From positions 992,001 to 1,056,000 of the forward strand of contig JBLDXI010000031.1 in the NCBI GenBank assembly GCA_047495785.1: DNA of 64,000 nucleotides, written 5' to 3'. This document shows, one piece after another, positions 11,601 to 24,100 of the stretch. Each line of letters opens with the position of its first letter. The first letter of the stretch is position 1. A model generated the notes under the pieces. That model was not told where the DNA came from. It did no database searches and saw only the letters and a list, made by a program, of their open reading frames with translations. This DNA comes from Lepidodermella squamata. Taxonomy: Eukaryota > Gastrotricha. A program made the translations under genes and the position numbers.

Positions 11601-13218
11601 AAATTGCCCAAAATTGCGCAACTTTGGGGGTCCTCAGGCATTTTTTGCTATTCGAGTCCATCCCAAGCCGACGCGTTAGGTTTGAGACCCCAAGTGTTTA
11701 ACCTCGTTACTCAGAATTTCATGCTCTACAAGGTGGTACCAATATTTTGCGGATATCCGAAAGTTGATTTTTTTAGTATCTTGGGTGGCTTTCTGATCAA
11801 TAGAATAGATTCAATACAAAAAAATTCAAACATTCATTAAAATGGTTTCGACTTGAAGTTTGACCTGAAATGATAATAATAACTTACTCAGTATGAGTGA
11901 GAGCTCCAACATGCAGGTAGTTGAACGTGTCAATAGCCGATCGTTTGGCAATTTCCATCAGCTTACCAGCAAGCTCCCAGTGGCCATGAATCATCACATA
12001 ATCGATTTTTTGAATCAGCTCGTTGAAAATATTCGACGAATTATACTGCCGGCCGTAATTCACCCGACCATAACGGTTGACTGACACAGATTGCTGTGAC
12101 TCGTCATCCTCTTCATCGTTACCATCCGGGTTGTTATAGACCTTGACAATCGACAATGGAATGCGATGCTGCACAACAAGTTCAGCCAAATCTAAATTGT
12201 GACCAGAACCATCATCGTCCTGGGTCAACGCATTCAGCCCCTCGCGACCCCCGCGGGACATCAAAACGTCACGGATAACTGGAATTCCGAGAGATCGGAA
12301 ATTGTACGTTCCAGACGAGACACTCTGCAACATTGGCTGTTCCAGGGCGGCTCGTTTTTTCGGAGTTGGCGAATTCAACTCTTTCGCCAGGGTTTTTATC
12401 ATTGGCAAATTTTGTTTGATCAACGCCAATTCTATGGCCGTTTCGTCGCAATCGACTGATCTCGGCACTCGCAATGACGGGCATTTATTCGCGTCGTTGA
12501 TAAGCGCCTGTACCTGCTTCACATCGCCATTCAACACGGCTTTAATCAACAATTTCGATGAAACAATGCCAGAAATCGTGTGGTTCTGCGGGCCAGGTAG
12601 AAACCCGTGGTCATTTTCCGGCAACAGTTTTATCGCTGGATTTTCTTTCAATTCGTCGTTTGGAATTACGTAATTTTTCGGTAATCGCTTTGGTTTTTTC
12701 GGTTTTTCCTTCTTCGCCCTTTTCATCGCTGGTTTCTTCTTCGATTCAGTCTTTCGTTTTCGCTGTTTAGGGCTCGGTGGTTGGCTCTCGGCGGTGTCTT
12801 CGCCGTCAGAAATTCCACTCGATTCTGAACTCTCCTCCAATTTATCACTCATGATTCTCCGTTTTTCTTTATTCGATAATTGAAATTTTTCCGAACCTAG
12901 GGGTGTTAAATCCACCTCGCCTATGATTGTTTTGACACTGATAGAATCTGCATAGTCGAGTTTGTAGCTGCCTGATTTTGTGACTTTGGTCAGCCATCGA
13001 ATGTCGAGATCTTCCGAGTCATCTGTAGACTCAAGCCACAGAACGCGGCGAGCCCTAGCGAGGTAGAATCCATCTGGATCGTCTTCGGTTTTGACGGCTA
13101 TGAAGACCCAGGCTTCGGAGTTGGCAGTTGTCTTGGGCGGGCGTTTCGGGGGTGAGGCTTCGTGGATGAAAAAATCAGGAGCGGCTCGTTTCCGCTCAGG
13201 CATTTTCGTGCGAACCAT
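2669..13218 (-). CDS. pme-5: ankyrin-repeat / WGR / PARP protein, PME-5 (tankyrase-like) type, copy A
   Basis: Six exons on the minus strand: 13218-11888, 10004-6845, 6639-6407, 6247-5676, 5373-5272 and 4800-2669. They sum to 7530 nt, giving about 2509 aa. Domains in order: an N-terminal module (about residues 32-126, with VKTEDDPDGFYLARARR and a TIIGEVDLTPLG segment), a Lys/Arg-rich nuclear-localisation tract (about 163-190), many ankyrin repeats (about 220-1750) broken by two acidic tracts, a WGR domain (about 2025-2085, FTRWGRIGTEG), a PARP regulatory helical domain and the catalytic domain. The H-Y-E triad is present: LFHGTKLQNLLGIL (His about 2353), DGIYFADTFAKS (Tyr about 2387) and YAEYIVKD (Glu about 2487). 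It should therefore be able to make poly(ADP-ribose) in the nucleus, with the WGR sensing DNA. The layout is that of C. elegans PME-5. Intron 1 (1.9 kb) carries a copia relic and a MITE. The pairing with copy B supports the model. Confidence 0.93.
10440..10850 (+). mobile_element. decayed copia-related remnant in intron 1 of PARP copy A
   Basis: The phrase at 10455-10475 (TGTCAAAATTTACAGAGCTTC) and the following AGCTCGATGATTCTTATGGTT correspond to 24144-24250 in the same intron of copy B, where the frame still reads as copia gag. Further matches follow (TGCTGGCATG; GCGTTTTCATCGGTT, then a CTTATGATCTACTTTTA-like block). The frame here is no longer open. Because it occupies the same intron position in both copies, the insertion predates the gene duplication. 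Confidence 0.55.
11046..11416. mobile_element. MITE with long terminal inverted repeats and 9-bp target-site duplication (Mutator-like)
   Basis: A 371-bp insertion flanked by perfect 9-bp direct repeats TTATACCGT at 11037-11045 and 11417-11425. The ends are inverted repeats of roughly 65-70 bp. Both begin with GGG, and both contain tandem units CGGAACCAAATTTGCTGTAG (about 20 bp), which read on the plus strand at the left end and as ATTTGGTTCCG at the right end. Copy B at 26455-26510 has the empty site (TTCTTTATACAATTAG, then AACGCCTATT). A 9-bp duplication with long inverted repeats is typical of Mutator-like non-autonomous elements. No coding capacity. Confidence 0.85.
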
Positions 13219-13598
13219 TGCGGTTGAGGTCCGTTATTTGAGGTATCTACAGAATATAAATAATTTAAATTCGTTTTTAAGCTGGGTTTCTCCCGAAAAT
13301 TCAACCAAAATATGACTCTTAGTAACCATCTTAACCAGGCATATTATTTTGATGCTAAAGCTTGCTAGGAATTCTGGGCGGAAGTAAGGCAAGAATTGAT
13401 GCCATCGGACCATCGAAATCCTCGAGTTTTATGCTCAACGAGATCAGGTATGTTTAAAACGAAATGTAATGGACTCAATTAAAAATGTCTCTTAGTATTC
13501 CACGCGGTATATTAATAAGTACTGTTTATTATGTAAAAACTTACCTCTTTCACTCTTGACTTGCTTGCACCAGTGACAGACAACAATTCATTAAATAG
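13219..13598. promoter_or_regulatory. 5' flank of PARP copy A
   Basis: This flank matches 28050-28548 upstream of copy B, including ACTCTTGACTTG and CACCAGTGACAGACAA, so the presumed promoter was duplicated with the gene. Just 5' of the ATG, read on the minus strand, TTTATATTCTGTAG could serve as a trans-splice or cis 3' splice site followed by a short leader. No TATA box stands out. Confidence 0.45.
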
Positions 13599-13668
13599 CT
13601 AACCTCAGTATTTTTGCATTAAAATCTAAAAAATATACAAGAAGAAATTAGTTAATTGCAAGTATACC

Positions 13669-14748
13669 CCTACATAACAAATATACACTTCAAAATGTTG
13701 AAAAATTTCATCAGGTATATTCCCATATACCATGACATAAGAACGTCTACAAAATTGACGTTTTATGGAAAATTCAGTATTATCACCCAGTACATGTCTC
13801 AATTACTGCAATTTAGCCTGAATGTCACCGCTTTTCAATCTTAATATTATCAGCTCTCTTGTATGCTAAAAATAAAAGGTTTTCTGAAGAATTTTTCGAA
13901 AAAATATACACCTCAAAATAAAAAATATATAGTCTATCTTCAAAATATATACCACGCGAAGATGACATCTCGGATGACCCGGACAACAACTCGGATTGAT
14001 GTTGGGCTGCAACTCAGTCATGACGTATTTCCACTCTGTACAATGCGTGATACAAGACCTGACTGATTTTGCAGTCGATATATCGTCAGCGAAAGACTAC
14101 TCCGAAACACATCGAACTCGGACGGCCAAGCTTACATTCAACAAGAACGCCGGCAAGGGTCGCGTACGAATGTGCGACACTCTCAGACGCCACCATGTCG
14201 TCGACTTGGCACGCGAGGTCCTAGGCGGCACTTGGGCTCCATGGCTGTTGATTGCAACGCTTTGGTTCTTGCTTGTTTTAGCTACTGGGTCACGCGTTGC
14301 TAAAGAAATGTTGAGTCTGCAATGGGACGATGTCTCGTTGATCAAGTACGAAGAAGTTGTGAATGGCAAACTGGTGCAACAAGAATATCTTGAACACAGA
14401 ATTCGGTCTCGCAAGAACGATTCCGGAAAAAAAAGCCGTCAAAAAGTCGTCTCGCGGTCAAAGAAGGTACCACTCGCCTCTTTTTCGACGCAGACGATTC
14501 GACGATTCGACGCAGTAAGATGATGTCTACAATGTGATATTATATTGCTTAATTTGAGACCGAAATATAAATACAAGTGAATGGATATCAAGTTCATATC
14601 AAATGTTTCAATAATTTGGAAATTTTCATTTTTGAAATATAAAAACATGAAAAATCGGGACTGATAAAGTCAAAATTTAGTGAAAATATTTCCATATACC
14701 GTAACATAGCAATTTTTAAAATTAATATTTCGGTGACTGAGGAGTAGA
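13669..14748 (+). mobile_element. insertion carrying a tyrosine-recombinase fragment
   Basis: Comparison with 2199-2330 shows that about 1.08 kb has been inserted between 13668 and 14749 in the 3' flank of copy B. The open frame at 13996-14523 contains LLIATLWFLLVLATGSRVAK followed by EMLSLQWDDVSLI. This fits the first catalytic Arg box of tyrosine recombinases (TGxRxxExxxLxWxDI), as in Crypton- or DIRS-type elements. The second box (HxxR) and the catalytic Tyr are not visible, so the enzyme is incomplete. Short similar blocks lie near the two ends (CATATACCATGACATA at about 13723-13738, CATATACCGTAACATA at about 14693-14708), in direct orientation. An unrelated host ORF is possible but less likely. 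Confidence 0.5.
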
Positions 14749-15111
14749 ATACACGCGATATATTATAGGTTAATCGAATGATAAAATAAATATGCTCACA
14801 GTCAAATTAGGATGAATTTTATCACGGGTTATAACGTGTCGAATATTCATTTGTTTCATCATCATGTGCAAGCAACTTGAATAAATAATTTTGCAGAATA
14901 AAGGCAGTTATCAATAATTATTTTGGTTTATCCTGGTCCGGTAAAGCGGCGAGCAAAAATAGAGCAGAACTTTATATCACCATAATAGAAAAATCAAGCA
15001 AGAAAAATCGATCAAAATTCAGGATTTTACAGCAATTAAGAAAAATCACAACAAGTCAATTAAATCGGGTCAAATAATTATGGTCAAAATCGTCCTTAAA
15101 GCGGTCAACAT

Positions 15112-18100
15112 TTAATTGCCAGTGGGCCAAAATTTCACCAAGTACTTGATGACAATTTGCTTCGAATCTTTGACAATGTACTCGGCGTAAGCGTTGTAGC
15201 TGCGACGGCCGCTGTTCGGCGCCTGCGCAACCCGACCACCGTACGGAAGTTTCACATCACCAGGCAAAATTCCGCAGTAACGCTGGTCGGGAACTTCACT
15301 GCTAGACGCGACGATCGTATTGCAGTCTTCAACAGTCGGCGAATATTGCCAATATTGCAAGCAAAATCCAGAGTTGTCATTCAATGCAGTTTTACCCAGG
15401 GCGACGTCGCAAATCAGCATGTATGACGGCTTGCTGCTATTATTATCGCAATAAGCAACACTTTTCGCAAAAGCATCCGCAAAATAAATGCCATCGCCGT
15501 GAATTTGCCCGGTATGTTGAATGCCCTCAGGGCTTGACTGCAGGCCAGCACTCAAGATTCCGAGTAGATTTTGCAATTTCGTCCCGTGGAACAGCAACTT
15601 TCGATTGCCCAATTTCAATTTCTGCTGCTGCTCGATTTCCTTCGGCCGATCCAGCTTATAAATTGCCTCGACAAAGCCCTTTGGATTCTTTTGGACCCAG
15701 CCCGCGGAAATGTACCGCAGAATATTTTGACCCTCATCCGATTGATGATCCAACAATTTCACGCCCATTCCGATTGAATTTACGATATAATCGCAAGGGT
15801 TGCGATTTTTCGCCTGTTCAGCCGCGAGAAGAAGTCGCGTCCCGGCTTGTAAATTCAGCATAACGTCAATCTTCTTCAATTCATTGTTAATTTCATGCGT
15901 TTGCGCCAGCGGGTAGATTTCACAGTACGCAAAACCAGGACGAGGCACAATGTGGAAATACTCTTCGGATAATCGAGCGATTTTTTCGTGAATTTCCAGC
16001 GCTGAACCCGCATTTTTATCGCGAACTTTGCTGTCACGAGTCGTCACGACTTCGTGCAGTTCCTTCAAAATTCGCTGGGCATCGTTCAACGCCTTCGGGG
16101 CGATCAGGCCAAATGGCGTCAAATACACGTTGCTAAGGCGCCGGAAAATCTCGCCGCTGTTGATGCCATTCAACGCCTCTCCAACAATACATTTCACGAG
16201 TTCGTACTCATTTTTCGGCAAACTCGTCGGTTTGTCTTCGAATTTCAAATCGATTTTCACCGACGTCAGCTGGCTGAATTTATCCGGCCTGTCCAGGGTG
16301 ACTAGACGGTATTTTCGGGGCAGGACCTTAAACCCGTCCTTCGCCATTTTTTTCCAGTCATTCCCAGATTTTTGCTTGAAAATTTTGCAAAACTCCATCT
16401 CGGCCTCGGTGAACAGCTTGAACGGCGTTTGTTGGTACATGCCCTCGGTACCAATTCGGCCCCAACGCGTGAAAACCACGTATAGCCCGGTGTTTTTCAT
16501 TTGAATCAACTGCAACTGGTAGAAATTGTACTCGGTCCAGCCGTTCGCGTGAAGGTCGACCTTAGTCATCAAGGCATCATACGGTCGTTTCGTATCCACT
16601 TCAACAACGATTTTGCTGAAGGCGTGCGATGCGAAATTTTTATTTGGAACTAGTTCCTGTTCCGGGTCTGGTTTCTCGCGCTTCCGCTTCTCATCGGCTA
16701 TCTTCTCCATTTTCGCCATCCAGTCCTCCGAAACTTGTTCAACCTCGTGTTCGAGGGCTCGGGTAGCCTTCGACACGCTCGACTGGCTTCGCCCGAATTT
16801 CGGATCTTCAACCAGCTCCTGTGCGGTTTTTCCGGATTTATTCTTCATCGAAACGAGTTTCGGTTCCATTTTCGCCAGGCAACGAGCCATGAAGCGACTT
16901 TCGATCGAATTGCGATACGGGCTGATTGCGACGGCGAGGTGGTAGGCCGTATTTCCTGACGAGTTCAACGCGGCAAGCAGGTCAACTTTTCGGTCGTTAG
17001 TCGTTTCTTCAATGTGGTCCAGGACTGAATAGTCGATCTCGCAGCTTCGATTCGTACGCAGCGGGAGTTGGATGTAGTTAAATGAGAAGTTTTTCGGCAG
17101 CAGGTAATGAAGTTTCGCATCCGGGGCTTTTTTTACCGAGGATTGTTTCTCGGTCAGCGCAGGCGGAGTAGCTTTTTTCGGGCGGTTCGAAACTTCGTCT
17201 TCATCTTCATCTCCAGCTCCACTATCGCTGTTGGATGAATTGTCATCATCTAAAGAAAGAAAAATACCATTAAAAAAGTCTTAAAGTTTGATTTTTGAGC
17301 TTGAAAGCTTGAACTGAAAAATTAGAAAGCCTTATCTATCTATTCACCATTTTGAACATGACTGCCAGCCTTGTTCAGTGAAGTTGGCTTTTTTGGGCGG
17401 TTCCATAGCGGTACCATTTCTTCATCATCATCGCTGCTGGATGAATCTACAAGGGAAATTATAGCTACAATATTTGTAACCCCACGGCAAAATTTAGAAA
17501 GCCCCATCTTGGAATATAACCGTCAATTTTCGAAAACTGCGGGTAATTTCATCCACTTTTGAGCACATGGCAAAGAATGAACTTATTTGTAAAATTCTAC
17601 CTAAAATGGAGACAACCGACAAAGTTAAATACCGTGTTGGTATACTAAAATGACTATTGGCATCGGAACATGTTGGGTCGACCTTAGCGTTTTCCTCTAG
17701 TTGGACATCGGGAATAATTTTGATCTCACAATCCTTTTCGCCGGGTTTTTTTTCACTATTTTCATGTTTCTATGTAGTTTTATTTTTCATATCTACCGCC
17801 ATATTCTTACTGTTGGTTTTCTTTTTTCGGCGACCAAGTTCCATCTAATTCGGATTTTACGGTTCATGAAATTGCATAAGTAGCAGCTCCTCATTAATTT
17901 TGGGAATATAAGGATGTTGTTGAATTTCAATTAAATTTTAATTTTTTTTACCTTCTTCATCCTCGTCTTCGGCTGGCTCCGGTTGATTGAATAAACTGCC
18001 GGCTTGGAAGGTCGACAAGACAGTTCCAGTTCCAGCACCAGCAGCAGCATTACGCAGCCGACCTTCCCGCTGTTCCTTTTCCTTCTGAATGAATGTCTCC

Positions 18101-21100
18101 AGCTCTCTCGGCGTCATATGATAGCCAGCCTCGTTGAATGGCAGCAAGAATCGCAGAACCAGCCGCTCGTGGAATTTGACATCATGCACATCGTACTTCT
18201 CATCGACAACCGTGCGGCTGAGCAGCGAAATGAAACATTCGGGCGAATTCGCGATAACAGCCGCCATAATCGGGGTCAGCCCATCCGCGCCCTTCACGTT
18301 GACCAAAGTGCCGACTTTGAGTAGGGTCCACACCAGTTGGTACTGGCAACTTTCGACCGCTCGAATCAGGCAAGTCGATGCCGTTGAATCCGGGTATTTT
18401 TCGAAGTAGTTGGCGCGTATGAATGTCCAGTTTGCGGTAGCGGGCGATGCAGCGTGCTTCATTGGCGCAAAATTGACAACCGCATTGTTTTCGTCTTTCT
18501 CAGCCACGAACGGAAAGAGTTCGCTAAAATTGAGAATAAAAAATTATTTCATCATAGCAAACTATTATCGCGGTCATGAGAATCTTTCTTCAACTCGAGT
18601 TTACAAGGCAAGAAAATCGATTTCTGTCGAACTTTTTTGATCATCTTTCGTTTGAGACCTATGCTTCACTTTCGTGCAGGCCTGCCTAAAACCATCTACA
18701 GTACTGGAAAACACAAACGGCGACATAGGATTTTCAATGACTTCGAGAAACTAGCGGATTTGGAACGCGACCATGGCAGGGTTCCAGTAGTAGGAGTGAC
18801 ATTCCAGATTCACGTGTCTGACGGTTCAAAAATCAAGCAGTACTCGAAGTCCACAGGAAATGTCCCATCGAGCTGGGAGCGTGCCGAAAAGTTGGTGGAT
18901 ATGAAAAAAGCTTTATGGAAAGTAGTTCGGCTATAAGCGAAGATATTCAACAGAGGTGTTTAGGAAATCGCTCATCGGGCTGACTTCAAACGACTGATCG
19001 ATCAGCAAACCCTTAAAATGGAGCGATTTTCGCTGTTTGCTGATGCCTTTACCTACTATTGTCCTACTATTTCAACGCTTCTAACGGTTCGCATTCGTTT
19101 TCACAAGGCCAGCTCGCCATGTCAATTTCGATGAGGTAAAAAGGACTAAAACCTACAAATTGGACGACACGAGGCTGGCAGTATCGTAGCTAGCGACAGC
19201 AAAGTTCATCTTCGCCGCGTCAGTAACGAAACGGCGAAAGCATCGCAAACTTGTAAAATGGTTGGCGGAAAATGGGTTCGACTCGGCCTTAAATGGCTGG
19301 TACGAGGGTTTTTCAGATTAGAGCGCGACAACAAATAGGTCAAGGTAAATGCAATACCGAAATCTGAGCATACATTCTATGCAACAGTTTCAGGAAACCA
19401 TTGCGAAAGACAATCTGCTGAGCTACTTATACAGGAATAATTCGATACCAGAAAGTCAGTTTGGATTCTTATCGCCTATTCATTCGAAAAATGCTTTGAA
19501 GGAGACTCGAATAGACTAATCAAATGGTTCAATGAGAAATGTTTGTCTGTAAACTCTAAAAAATGTGTTGTACTGAAAATGGGTAAGAAAGGCTTTCCAT
19601 TTCAATTCAACAACAGTGGTGTAGAAATTCAACTTTTCAACTCTATGGGAGCCCTCGGCATTGCTATAAACTAACATTCTCAGAACATTGCCAGTCTCTT
19701 CCAGCAAAATTTCATCGCATAAACGGCATTATCAGCAAATATGTCTTTTCTAAAAGCCCTCGCTATTGGACTTATGTCCAGCCGTATATTCGACTTTTTC
19801 GCCTTAAACTTCTCATTCAGGTTTCTACAAGACTTTTATGCGGCAATTTTCGGTGAACCAACTCTAGGAGTGTATGCAAATTTATATCTTTTAAAAATAA
19901 AAGCTTACATGATGCGATATGCAGCTGTTTGGTTGGTCAAATTCCAGAAAAGCGCATGAACAGGGCTGCGGCCGAAATTATCCGACGCTTTCTTCACATT
20001 CCCCTTCGACTCTTTGACGAAAAATTGCACGAGGACTTTGTGTTGGTTCAAACAGGCGTAGTGCAGCGGAATGCAGCCGTAGCTATCCTTCGCGCTGATG
20101 TCACAGCCAAGGCTCTGCAACTCTCTCCCGACTTTCAGAACCTAATAATCCATGAAAATAATAAAAATAATCAATCAGTCAATATTGGCAAAGATATCGA
20201 ATTAATCGATTAAAAATTCGATTGAATTATTCGATTCAAAAATACGAGAAATATCAATAATTTTGATTTAAATTTTGATCTATTTCATCTATTTGCTATT
20301 TGATTCAATTTTTATACTTAATATATTTATTTCATTTTCAAATTTTCAAATTTCAAATTTTAAGATTTTTAGGAAATTTCCCCAAGTAGTATCCCTCGTC
20401 AAATTGAAAAGGAGATGTGAAAGAGTTAAAACGTACCAAATCTTCATTCTTAGCCGAATTGACCGTTGCTCCAAGAGCAAATAGATGAAATAGATTGCGG
20501 CCATTCGCGTCATTTTTCGCCTTGATGCGCTGCTTCAAATCCGATTTCAGCTTAGCCCGATCGATCAAACTCAACGCCAAATTGTACGTCGCAACGCCAA
20601 GGGACGAGGCAATCAAATCGAACAGAACCATCTGATCTTTATCCATAAGAATATCGATCAACAACGACGTCAATCCCTGCCATTGCAGCTTGATAACAGC
20701 TGAAAATAGGTCAATACGAGCTGGGTGGCCCAATTTAGCAGCTCGCCTCGCTAATCTCTCATTTTCCCACTCAATAGCAGGTTTTTTCTCGACACCATCT
20801 GAACTGCTATCATCCTCGTAATTAGCGACAGTGACTTTGCTCAAATCAGGCTTTGACTGGACTAGGACTAACACAACCGATTTCCTCGCGTTTTTAATCG
20901 CCAGGGACAACGGGGTGTCACCATTTTTGTCTACGGCATCAATTGAAGCGCCACGGGATAGGAGTCGCAGGCAGCAAATCGCAGCGCCACAAGCCGCGGC
21001 GTAGTGAAGCGGGGTGCGGCCAATCGCGTCTCGCACATCGACACTCTGTTTCGCGGTCAAAGTCGCTAGCAACATATTCGTCAAATCAACAGGGTCAGTC

Positions 21101-24100
21101 TGCTCCGAAATCATCTTAGGCTCGTCTTTCGTGTTTGCAACGGTCAAGTACAGCCAATGCAGCGCAGTCCGCCCCTTGTTATCAACTACCGAATGGCAAT
21201 TTGCGCCTCGGAAAATCAGGAATTGCTCGATGTGATTAGCTGAATCAACGTGGCGTTTATTCGTTCCGATAGATAACATTAGCAACGAACGGCCGAGATT
21301 GTTCTGATAATTCACGTCGAACGCTCCCATCGAGTTCACGGCTAAAGCTTCGAGGCATTTCAAACGCTCATCAACGCTCAAATCACCGAGAGCGCAAATC
21401 AACCCGCCAATCGAATCGTTCGTTTCAGGGACTTTCGACTCCAAATTTATGGCGTTTTCAATCAAAATTTTGACAATTTCAAGCTTTTTATTCAAAGCCG
21501 CCAGTAATAGTGGCGTTAGAATTGGCGCCTTTTTCGAGCAAATATTGAAATCTGCCCCGAATCTAATAAGGAATTTCAGGACATCAGCCGACCCGTTAGC
21601 TGCAGCGGTGAAGGCTGACGTGTACCCGTTCGAATCGTACAAATTGAAATCTGGGGTGAATTTCGTCAAGAAATCAAGAGCTGGCGGCGCGTATCGAGGG
21701 AACAACAAGTTATGCGCAAACGTTGTGTGGTTGTCGTTATCGTTGCTCGACGCATCTTCTTCTTCGCTAGACTGGTCGTTGTCACTTGCAACTGCTTCGC
21801 TCCCTCCATCGTCCTCCTCAACCTCCTCTACCTCCTCTACCTCCGGCGGCTCTTCATCTACAACCATACCGTCAGCTGTCGACGTTACAGTCGATACACT
21901 CGACCGTCTCTTCGCGACTCGGTTCTCTAAATCGTAAACTGAATCCGCCTTAATGTCACTGCCGAAGTCCACAATTAAACGGCGCATAAATTCCGGACCC
22001 TTAGCTACCCAATCCTTGTATTCCTTGGTTTCTTTACCGTGACTGCACGAGGTGGACGCATAGGCAGAACTCGCGACTATCAGCGGCGTCTCGCCAGCTG
22101 CATTTCGAGCCTTCACCATCGCTCGAAGTGTATTCTTATCAATCTTCTTCTTCAGCTGGTCAAGAATCGCGCCCTGGTCTCTGTGCATGCAATTTTTCGC
22201 CAAAATGTGGAGCGAATTCGACCGATCAGCCGGGTCAGGTTTCGTACTTAACTTGCCGCCGTGATTCAGCAGGAATTCAACCAAGCCAGAGTGGCTATTT
22301 TCAATTGCGACATTGACCGGTGTTCGATTACTCGCCGCCTCCGCGCTGGGCGAGCAGCCGTGATCAACGAGCAATTTCGCCATATCAAGGCGGATTTTTT
22401 GATATTCTTCATACTGGGCGGCGGAACTCGAAGCTTGGGTCGACGCCAAGAAATGAAGGGCATTACACCCGTAAATGTCGACAACCGAACAATCAGCCTT
22501 CATTTGAACGACTAGAAATTCGAGTTGGTCGTACAAGCGCTGGGTGACCGGAGCTTGGCATGTCAAAATAACCAGAGTTCGGCCGTTTTTATCCCGGAAA
22601 TTAACATCAGCCCCGGGGCGTTTCAGCATCTCCCGGGTTATACCGATGTGGCCCTTGAGGAATGAAACCGCTAACGGGGTTACGTTCCAATCGTTTTCTA
22701 CGCTAAGATCAGCCCCGGCTGTAATCAACAGGTTGAGGCAGTCCAGCCAGCCGTAAGCCGCCGCGTAATGAGCCGCCCGATTCCCGGACGTATCAGCCGG
22801 GTTCGGGTCGGAGCCTTTCCGCAGCAAATACGCAGTTATATGGGTGTGGCCATTCTTCACCGCGAAAATCAACGCATTTCGACTTTTCCGGTCTTTCCGC
22901 TCAATCAGCGCCCCGCATTCTTCAATCAAGTATTTCACAATCTTGAAATGACCGCGTTGGGATGCGACCATCAAGGCAGTCTTTTTCTCACTTCCCGACG
23001 CGAAATCGACATCAGCCCCGGCTTTCGCGAGTAGCTTCACAATTTCGAAATGGCCGTTCCAAACTGCGTGATGTAAGGCGGTTTTCCCGTCTCGACCAGC
23101 TTTATTAATAGCGCAGGGGCCGTATTTTGAAATTATAGCCGTCGAAGCTAGGACGGGTTTCTTTTTGCCACCTTCCCCGTCTTCGTCTTCATCGTCTTCA
23201 AATTCTTCGTCATCGCTGTCCTCATCTTCTCTCGTCTTCTCATCGGATTCGTGCTCTTCTTCCCCGTCGTTCTTCTCCGCATCTTTATCCTTGTCCTTTG
23301 CAGCCTGTTGAAGCAGAAGGTCGACGTTGGCAGTTCGACCAGTCATCGCCGCGTAAATCAGCGGTGTTTGCCCGTTCGAGTCGGGTTCAATGTAGGGAAC
23401 ACCGGCTTGCAGTAGGACTTTCAACGGGCCAGTCGATTCGCAGACGGCAGCGAAGTGAATCGGACGCCGGCCGCGTTTATCTGTGATGTTGTAGTCGGGC
23501 GAAACGCCGAGGAATGTTTTCAGGAAATTCGCGTTCGGGTTGATTGCGGCGCAGTGCAGCGGCGAGATGTTCATCGTTCGCATGGTTTTCTTAGTGACAG
23601 ATGCAGCTCGGATATTTCCAAGTTTTTGTACGCTAAAAATGCAAACACAATTAGACAAAATCAATAGAATGCTCAATTGTGAGAGTTCAATGAATTCTTA
23701 CACAATTTTAGCCCTACTTAAAATGAAGTCAGATAGAGATTTTTACGCTGAAAGTGAAAACGAGGAGCCTATAATTTGGTAGCGGATTCTTTGATATAAC
23801 CGATGAAATAATTGCATTTTGCTCGTAAGACAGTTCAACGCCTTAATTTGGTGCATTGATTTTGAATTCGAATTTCTTTCGACTTGATTTGATATAAAAA
23901 TTGCTTATTCGCAGCGAAAAATAGGGAATGAATAATAATGAATTTCCTTTACTTATGATTATCAATTCACGCGTATCGTCCAAGTAGCCCCATCCCATCG
24001 ATCAAGCCTCGGCCCGTGAACGATGCAAGTCGCTGAAGGCTTACTTTGGCCCACCCTCGATCGCAAAGAAATATGCTTCCATGTGCCGCCTTTCTGCGAT

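Noticed and set aside
13996-14523. Reading this frame as a membrane protein because of its LLIATLWFLLVLATG stretch
   Set aside because: The hydrophobic run is followed by the S-R-V-x-K-E-M-L-S-L-Q-W-D-D pattern of tyrosine recombinases and sits in an insertion absent from the other copy, so a recombinase fragment explains it better.
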